This document shows positions 4,576-9,354 of a DNA stretch of 9,354 bases, piece after piece. The number at the start of each line of letters is the position of its first letter. Position 1 is the first letter of the stretch. A program made the position numbers and the translations under genes. The DNA comes from Spirochaetaceae bacterium (GTDB lineage: Bacteria; Spirochaetota; Spirochaetia; UBA9216), in NCBI GenBank assembly GCA_028527945.1, contig JAQQAK010000363.1, forward strand, positions 1-9,354, given 5' to 3'. The notes under the pieces were generated by a model, which ran no database searches, was not told where the DNA came from, and worked only from the letters and a program-made list of their open reading frames with translations.

Positions 4576-5994
4576 TTATATATCAAGATCTTCTCGGCCT
4601 TCATCCTCAGAGAACGTTATAGCCTCTAAAACATTGCTGGTTGAATATTCTTCATCATAATCGACATCCCAAGTTGGGACATTATCGCTATCAAGATCAC
4701 CCCAATAGTAAACATTACTGCAGGGCTCTCCAGGATTCAAAGTTTCGTCATGATTTGTATCAATAAACGCTTGTACGTGAAAAAAACCGCCATAACCTGA
4801 TGTATTGTCAGAAACCTTTGAGTCATTAGTTAAACCACTTGTCTCTGTTGTTCGATCAAAATCACGAAATGGAACTATATACGAAGCCTCGCCAGCACTT
4901 CCATAGATCTGAGTTGTACCGCTGTAAACAGGAAAAGACAAGGCAGACTGGCCAGCGCTTAAATATAAAGGCTTTCCAGTATAATCTGTTGTGGTATCAT
5001 TCACCGTCACAGTAAGTTTATGAATTCGAATATTTTGATCAGTATTATAAGAACTTCCGTCAGTTGCGCCAAGGATTTGGGTATCTACAGAATAAGACAC
5101 AACACCATTTAAGCGTACAGGATAATTTAATTCATCTTCCAGCGAAGAGACTGAATCAGAAAGGCTGTCTATAGTGTTATTAAGACATATATTTATACTA
5201 TGATTTCGGGCAACATAAACCTTAAATGTGTTATCAGAAGCCAAATATTGATAACTGGTGGCCCAGTAGCTTTGATCTTCAATGCTAATAACTGGAGATG
5301 TTGTATATATACTGGAATCATTTAACTCTGAAATATCAACTGTTCCGGACAGACATAATTGCGTAGAAGCGATTACAGAATCAGAATATGCACCATTTTC
5401 ATACAGCATTAAGGTTATTAAATCATCTTTCCAGGAATACTCTCCGTCGTTATCATCATCTCTCACACAGGAAAGACTATATTTTTGACCACTTTCCATC
5501 TGTTTTTCATAAAAAGAAAAACCACCGTCAGAGCTAACTGAAACCATTCGCTCTGTACCAAGATAAATATTTTTTGATAGAATATACCTATTTTCGGTTG
5601 TAGGCCAATCTTCATGAAATACAACAGTACCTGAATAATAAACGATACCACAGGAAATTGTATCTTCATATGTATAAGTGCTTACAGACTCCAAAGATAT
5701 TACACTGTATTCTTCATCTGTTCCAATTTGTTGATCACTATCAGTATCAAGAAAAAACTGAAGCTCATATGAACCTTCATCTTCAACAGAAAATTCAAGA
5801 GTGCCTTCTTCCGCGGCCTTATAAACAACTATTTCATCATCTGAGTTAATTAGAATCAATGCTCCGTTATCTGGAATAGAAACATCACTGCTAAATTCAA
5901 ATGACAGAGTTATAGAATCGTCTGTAGTTCCGGGATCTGGGCAAGAGAGTATTAACAAAACAGATCCTAATAAAATTAAACACTTTTTCAACAT
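4576..5994 (-). CDS. Acidic lipoprotein with calcium-loop-like DxDxD motifs
   Basis: A 472-residue secreted lipoprotein of no recognised family. The signal peptide MLKKCLILLGSVLLILSC ends in a lipobox LILSC with the lipidated Cys at 18, followed by PDPGTTDD. The mature part is very acidic and rich in Ser, Thr and Tyr, suggesting beta-sandwich repeats. EF-hand or dockerin-like loops occur at 83-94 (DTDSDQQIGTDE), 179-190 (DDDNDGEYSWKD), 412-423 (DTNHDETLNPGE) and perhaps 433-446 (DLDSD). The loop at 83 is preceded by a hydrophobic strand ending in FFL and the loop at 412 by one ending in AFI. This looks like a repeated calcium-binding unit on the cell surface or in the periplasm. The ATG at 5994 has AAGGAG eight bases upstream. 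No clear promoter was found in the 131 bases between it and GT2. Function unknown. Confidence 0.88.
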   Translation of the reverse strand: MLKKCLILLGSVLLILSCPDPGTTDDSITLSFEFSSDVSIPDNGALILINSDDEIVVYKAAEEGTLEFSVEDEGSYELQFFLDTDSDQQIGTDEEYSVISLESVSTYTYEDTISCGIVYYSGTVVFHEDWPTTENRYILSKNIYLGTERMVSVSSDGGFSFYEKQMESGQKYSLSCVRDDDNDGEYSWKDDLITLMLYENGAYSDSVIASTQLCLSGTVDISELNDSSIYTTSPVISIEDQSYWATSYQYLASDNTFKVYVARNHSINICLNNTIDSLSDSVSSLEDELNYPVRLNGVVSYSVDTQILGATDGSSYNTDQNIRIHKLTVTVNDTTTDYTGKPLYLSAGQSALSFPVYSGTTQIYGSAGEASYIVPFRDFDRTTETSGLTNDSKVSDNTSGYGGFFHVQAFIDTNHDETLNPGEPCSNVYYWGDLDSDNVPTWDVDYDEEYSTSNVLEAITFSEDEGREDLDI

Positions 5995-6023
5995 TGAAGA
6001 TGCTCCTTAAAACTTTTATAAAA

Positions 6024-6113
6024 AAAGAGGCTCTCTAAATATTTAAATCATCCATTTTTAGAATAACTGTCTCAAACAAAGAAAGCACATAAACATATTA
6101 TGTAAGCCTCTTT
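6024..6113 (-). terminator. Candidate terminator of GT2 with a long branched loop
   Basis: AAAGAGGCT (6024-6032) and AGCCTCTTT (6105-6113) are perfect 9-bp reverse complements. In the minus direction the second arm runs into TTTT, as in an intrinsic terminator just past the GT2 stop. The 72-base loop holds a smaller hairpin, ACATAA-N5-TTATGT, and a GAGACAGTT segment also present in the candidate terminator at 815-857. The loop is long for an efficient terminator, so confidence is limited. Confidence 0.45.
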
Positions 6114-6125
6114 CAAAAAACACTA

Positions 6126-7034
6126 TCAAGACATCTTATCCTTTTCTGTTTTTGTGATGTCTCTTGGAATAGACTTAAGCTCTTCTATAAACTTCCGGTT
6201 TGTTTCCTTGTCTTTTTCTCCTGCCTTACCCCAAGATTTTATAGAAGAAAGGTAAGCCTTTTCCATTTTTTCAAGTTGAATAAGCTTGTCTTCGATTTTA
6301 TCAAGCGTTTTACTTTTATTTCTGCTTTTATCGTAACCTTCAAATTCATATTCAACAATATTATTACCTTCTCTAATTTCACCCTTAAAAAATCGGTAAA
6401 CATTAAGACCTATACCTTTCAGCATATAGGAAAAGCGCCCTTCTTTTTCAAATCGTCTAACACTTACATGAACATAGGTTGTGTTCAAATAACGAAGAGG
6501 CCTGTATTCAGAGGCCCGTTTTACAAGATCGTTATCTTCAGCCACTTTAATGGTTTCATCAAAGCCGCCTATACGATTAAATAAACGCCTAGTTATAAAA
6601 ATACAAAACCCAAAAGCCTTTGGATCGACTCTTAGATTTGCCATAACTGTTAGATTTATAAGCTTATGTATAATTCTATCAAGCTGAATATCAGTTATTG
6701 GAACAATGGGACAGGTTGCTACATCAATATATCTGTCCTGCATTTCTTTGTACAAACTAGAAATGAAACCTTCCGGAAGCATTACATCAGCATCCAGAAA
6801 AACTAAAAAATCACCCTGAGCGGCTCTTGCCCCAGCATTCCGGCCTACCCCAGGCATTCCACCGTCAACAACTTTTGCTCCATACTCTACGGCTATTTCA
6901 CGGGTTCGATCCGTAGAAAAAGCGTCAGCAACAATAACTTCATAATCTTCAAAATCCTGCTTCTTTATACTTTGCAGAAGCGTTGGAAGAAGTTCTTCTT
7001 CATTCTTTGTTGGTATAATGATACTTATCAACAT
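6126..7034 (-). CDS. GT-A family 2 glycosyltransferase (GT2), paralogue of GT1
   Basis: A 302-residue glycosyltransferase nearly collinear with GT1. SIIIPTKNEE is at 4-13, VADAFSTDRT at 35-44, GRNAG at 64-68, metal-binding DAD at 81-83 and catalytic ED at 166-167 (AEDND), with a shared KTLDKIEDKLI segment near the C-terminus. Beyond that it has a charged tail of about 36 residues (KAGEKDKETNRKFIEELK) that GT1 lacks. I chose the ATG at 7034 because its N-terminus matches GT1 exactly; a TTG at 7070 in frame would add 12 residues (LCYKVICYTSF) that look unrelated. No Shine-Dalgarno precedes the ATG, but an extended -10 promoter ends six bases before it, so the message may be leaderless. Unlike GT1 it has no sigma-54 promoter and no TGG-N9-CCA sites. 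Acceptor and sugar are unknown. Confidence 0.9.
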   Translation of the reverse strand: MLISIIIPTKNEEELLPTLLQSIKKQDFEDYEVIVADAFSTDRTREIAVEYGAKVVDGGMPGVGRNAGARAAQGDFLVFLDADVMLPEGFISSLYKEMQDRYIDVATCPIVPITDIQLDRIIHKLINLTVMANLRVDPKAFGFCIFITRRLFNRIGGFDETIKVAEDNDLVKRASEYRPLRYLNTTYVHVSVRRFEKEGRFSYMLKGIGLNVYRFFKGEIREGNNIVEYEFEGYDKSRNKSKTLDKIEDKLIQLEKMEKAYLSSIKSWGKAGEKDKETNRKFIEELKSIPRDITKTEKDKMS

Positions 7035-7040
7035 AAACGA

Positions 7041-7070
7041 AGTATAACAAATAACCTTATAGCAAAGCAA
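7041..7070 (-). promoter_or_regulatory. Extended -10 promoter of GT2, start at or next to the ATG
   Basis: On the minus strand TTGCTT (7070-7065) is followed after 18 bases by TATACT (7046-7041), preceded by TGT, an extended -10. The start would fall on the A of the ATG at 7034, implying a leaderless transcript. This agrees with the missing ribosome binding site. Confidence 0.55.
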
Positions 7071-7078
7071 ATTTTTTA

Positions 7079-7107
7079 TTCACAGCAAAGATTAAAAACT
7101 GTATAAT
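7079..7107 (+). promoter_or_regulatory. Sigma-70 promoter of sbcDC
   Basis: TTCACA (7079-7084) and a perfect TATAAT (7102-7107) are separated by 17 bases. Transcription would begin near 7114, leaving a leader of about 22 bases with GGGGGT as the ribosome binding site. The -35 box lies 9 bases from that of the divergent GT2 promoter, so the two may compete for polymerase. Confidence 0.7.
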
Positions 7108-7135
7108 TTATACTCTTCTAACATGGGGGTAATAA

Positions 7136-8434
7136 TTGAAATTTATTCATACTTCTGACTGGCATCTTGGCGCCAAACTTGGTGAATATTCAAGACTCGA
7201 CGAACAGCGTGATGTTCTTGACGAAATATGCATTACAGCAGACAAAGAAAAGGCTGATTTTATCATTATAGCGGGAGATTTATTCGACACTTTTAACCCT
7301 TCTAATGAAGCAGTAGAATTACTCTACCGTGGGCTAAAAAAACTTTCCGCAGACAGCAGCCGCCCCGTCATAGCAATAGCCGGAAATCACGATTCTCCAG
7401 ACAGGATAGAAGCTCCGGATCCTCTTGCCGCAGAATGTGGAATATTCTTTATTGGCTATCCTGATTTTACAAGATCTGATATTCAATTTGAAAATGGAAT
7501 CAAAATAGCCTTTCCGGAAAAAGGCATTTTAACTATTGACAAACCAGATTCGCCACAGGTTAGAATTCTGACAACTCCCTACGCAAATGAAACTCGTCTT
7601 AGAAAATTTCTTGGTAACGAGAACAGAGAAGAAACACTTTCAAACCTTTTATCAGATAGATGGAAGAAGCTTGCAGACAAGTATTGTGATAAAACAGGTA
7701 TAAATATATTAACCGCTCACCTTTTTATGGCAGCGGACTCAACCCCTATTTTAGATGAAAAAAACTCTCAACCAGATTTATTCGCAGAAGAAAAAACTAC
7801 TACACAAAAACCTGAAGAGCCTGAAGAAGAAAAGAGCATTCTACACCCCGGAGGGCTTGAACTAATAGACGCGGCTCTAGTTCCGCAACAAATTCAATAT
7901 ACAGCGCTTGGTCATCTGCACCGTCCACAAAGTATAAAAGAATCAAATGCTCCCACAATTTACTCAGGAAGCCCTCTCGCATTTGGGCTGAGTGAAGAAA
8001 ATCAGCAAAAATCAGTTGTCCTGGTAGAAATTAAGCCAGAGCAAAAGGCCTCATATGAAAGAATTAATCTAAACTCCGGAAAAAGAGTTTTAAGAAAAAA
8101 GTTCAAATCAATTGATGAAGCTGTAATCTGGCTTAATGATAATCAAAATTGTTACATTGAATTGCTAATTGAATGTGAAGACTATATTAGCGCTGAGGAT
8201 AGAAAACGTTTATCTGACGCGCACAATGGAATAACCGCAATTATTCCTGTTGTAAGCGGTGAGGAGGCCTCTGACAGCTCAAAAGAGAGAAATTCCGCAC
8301 CAGATTTAACAGGCTCAATGGAAGACCTCTTTGTTTCATACTTCAAACACAAAAAGGGAATAACTCCTGATACAGAGATGTTAAAACTTTTTAAAGAAAT
8401 TGTTTCTTTACCTGAAGAAGGAGGTGAAAAATGA
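7136..8434 (+). CDS. sbcD: Exonuclease subunit SbcD (Mre11 family)
   Basis: Nuclease subunit of the SbcCD complex, which cuts DNA hairpins and protein-blocked ends; the manganese-dependent phosphoesterase partner of SbcC. The 432-residue product begins MKFIHTSDWHLGA with metal ligands D8 and H10, then AGDLFD (46-51), the GNHD motif (83-86), a TAHLF histidine (about 200) and GHLHRP (259-264), all the Mre11 phosphoesterase motifs. An acidic Lys/Glu/Thr-rich insertion (EEKTTTQKPEEPEEEK) before the last metal motifs looks like a disordered loop peculiar to this protein. The start is TTG at 7136, five bases after GGGGGT; the ATG at 7123 is out of frame. The last codons contain the Shine-Dalgarno of sbcC and the two genes overlap by ATGA. 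Confidence 0.95.
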   Translation: MKFIHTSDWHLGAKLGEYSRLDEQRDVLDEICITADKEKADFIIIAGDLFDTFNPSNEAVELLYRGLKKLSADSSRPVIAIAGNHDSPDRIEAPDPLAAECGIFFIGYPDFTRSDIQFENGIKIAFPEKGILTIDKPDSPQVRILTTPYANETRLRKFLGNENREETLSNLLSDRWKKLADKYCDKTGINILTAHLFMAADSTPILDEKNSQPDLFAEEKTTTQKPEEPEEEKSILHPGGLELIDAALVPQQIQYTALGHLHRPQSIKESNAPTIYSGSPLAFGLSEENQQKSVVLVEIKPEQKASYERINLNSGKRVLRKKFKSIDEAVIWLNDNQNCYIELLIECEDYISAEDRKRLSDAHNGITAIIPVVSGEEASDSSKERNSAPDLTGSMEDLFVSYFKHKKGITPDTEMLKLFKEIVSLPEEGGEK

Positions 8435-9354
8435 TTCCGGAAAAACTAATTCTTGAAGGAGTTTATTCGTACCGAAAAAGGGCTGAAATAGATTTTTCAA
8501 TACTCTGTACAGCAGACCTTTTTGGTATTTTTGGCAATGTAGGAAGCGGAAAGTCTTCTATTCTTGAAGCAATTACATACGCCTTATATGGAAAAATTGA
8601 ACGATTATCAACTAAGGTTTATTACAACATGATGAACCTATCTTCTGATAAAATGTTTATTGATTTTTATTTTGAACAAAATAAGCAACATTACAAATTT
8701 ACATTTGAAGCAAAAAGAACAAAAAAGGATTTCAAACAAATTGAAACACCAAGCCGCGGCGGCTATGTGTTAAAAAACAATGAATGGATTTCTCTATTCG
8801 ATAAAGATTCTTCTGTTTCAGCAGATAAAATAATAGGTTTAAGCTACGAAAATTTCAGGCGAACTATAATCGTGCCACAAGGAAAGTTTCAGGAATTCCT
8901 TCATTTAGAAAAGTCAAAACGTACTGAAATGCTGATGGACCTTTTTCAGTTAAACCGTTTTAATCTTTATTCAAAAACCGCCTCAATATTTAACGAAACA
9001 ACCAGAAAGACCGCTTCTGTGAACGGCGCAATTGGCGCGTTGCCGGAAGTTAATAATGAAATTTTAGAAGATCTCAAAAGCAATATAGCCGCAATAGAAA
9101 AAGAAATGTCAAAGTTAAATGCAAGTAAAGATGAAAGCGACACAAGACTTCAGGAGTTTCAATCTTTATCAACAATCTTTGCAGATTTTAAAGCAGCACT
9201 TACCGAATATGAAAAAATAAAAACTGAAATCCCCAAAATAGAAGAACGAAAGAATAATTTAAACAGATATGAGAAATGTAGAGAGCTTTTTGATAAAGCT
9301 TTAAATATACATAATATTATTTCAGAAAACTACCAAACCGCAAGCTTGGAACTA
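8431..9354 (+). CDS. sbcC: Exonuclease subunit SbcC (Rad50 family), 3' end outside window
   Basis: SMC/Rad50-type ATPase subunit of SbcCD. The first 308 codons are present, about a third of a protein that usually has around 1000 residues. The N-terminal lobe starts MIPEKLILEGVYSYRKRAEIDF, followed by Walker A GNVGSGKS (35-42), EAITYALYGKIE, and the Q-loop segment IIVPQGKFQEFLHLEKSKRTEML (near 147-169), all typical of SbcC. From about residue 190 a charged coiled coil begins (EILEDLKSNIAAIEKEMSKLN). The ATG lies within the sbcD stop (ATGA), with AAGGAGG at 8418-8424, so translation is coupled. Walker B, the signature motif and the zinc hook would be to the right of the window. Confidence 0.95.
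   Translation, partial: MIPEKLILEGVYSYRKRAEIDFSILCTADLFGIFGNVGSGKSSILEAITYALYGKIERLSTKVYYNMMNLSSDKMFIDFYFEQNKQHYKFTFEAKRTKKDFKQIETPSRGGYVLKNNEWISLFDKDSSVSADKIIGLSYENFRRTIIVPQGKFQEFLHLEKSKRTEMLMDLFQLNRFNLYSKTASIFNETTRKTASVNGAIGALPEVNNEILEDLKSNIAAIEKEMSKLNASKDESDTRLQEFQSLSTIFADFKAALTEYEKIKTEIPKIEERKNNLNRYEKCRELFDKALNIHNIISENYQTASLEL

Noticed and set aside
5282..5849. Small frames on both strands inside the lipoprotein gene
   Set aside because: Wrong-frame readings of a gene with a convincing signal peptide and ribosome binding site.
6276..6584. Open reading frame of 102 codons on the plus strand
   Set aside because: It is a shadow of GT2 on the opposite strand, with low-complexity Phe/Ile-rich translation.
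7168..7177. Perfect 10-bp palindrome TTGGCGCCAA
   Set aside because: It encodes the conserved HLGAKL segment of SbcD and is explained by the codons.
8868..8884. TGGCACG on the minus strand inside sbcC, followed by GT at the -12 position
   Set aside because: It lies antisense within a conserved coding segment (IIVPQGKF) and no gene starts downstream on that strand; a chance match.
1..9354. CRISPR arrays, tRNA or rRNA genes, insertion sequences
   Set aside because: No regularly spaced repeats, cloverleaf-like sequences, transposase genes or terminal repeats were seen.

Overview
The window is AT-rich bacterial DNA (roughly 38% G+C by eye). It probably comes from a spirochaete of the Treponema type: it has a spirochaete-style lipobox, a phage-shock (Psp) module with sigma-54 promoters, and TTG/GTG starts. 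The genus is an inference, not something the sequence proves.

Region 1 (1-3345) is a rearranged Psp membrane-stress locus. A partial pspA leaves the window on the left on the minus strand. A GT-A glycosyltransferase (GT1, minus) and pspF (plus) are divergently arranged to its right. Both pspA and GT1 have good sigma-54 -24/-12 promoters, and the GT1 copy matches the consensus perfectly. About 190-260 bp upstream of each predicted start lies an array of three or four TGG-N9-CCA sites, the best candidates for PspF enhancer sites. The second array also overlaps the 5' end of pspF, which suggests negative autoregulation. Between pspA and GT1 lies an undescribed-looking relic: a decayed copy of the first ~70 codons of pspF together with its upstream site array. 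It ends abruptly at the 3' end of GT1. pspF therefore seems to have been duplicated, bringing a glycosyltransferase under the membrane-stress regulon, while the pspF copy next to pspA died but left its enhancers in place.

Region 2 (3396-4549) is downstream of pspF on the same strand: an isochorismatase-like cysteine hydrolase and an SGNH/GDSL esterase that overlap by one base (TAGTG).

Region 3 (4576-7034, minus) holds a large acidic lipoprotein with several DxDxD calcium-loop motifs, and GT2, a close paralogue of GT1. GT2 has a sigma-70-type extended -10 promoter placed so that the mRNA may be leaderless. The pair looks like a constitutive enzyme plus a stress-induced one.

Region 4 (7079-9354, plus) is the DNA-repair operon sbcD-sbcC, with an ATGA overlap; sbcC runs off the right edge. 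Its promoter lies back to back with that of GT2.

The two gaps longer than 300 bp (687-1179 and 1981-2325) are regulatory: promoters, site arrays, hairpins and the pspF relic.
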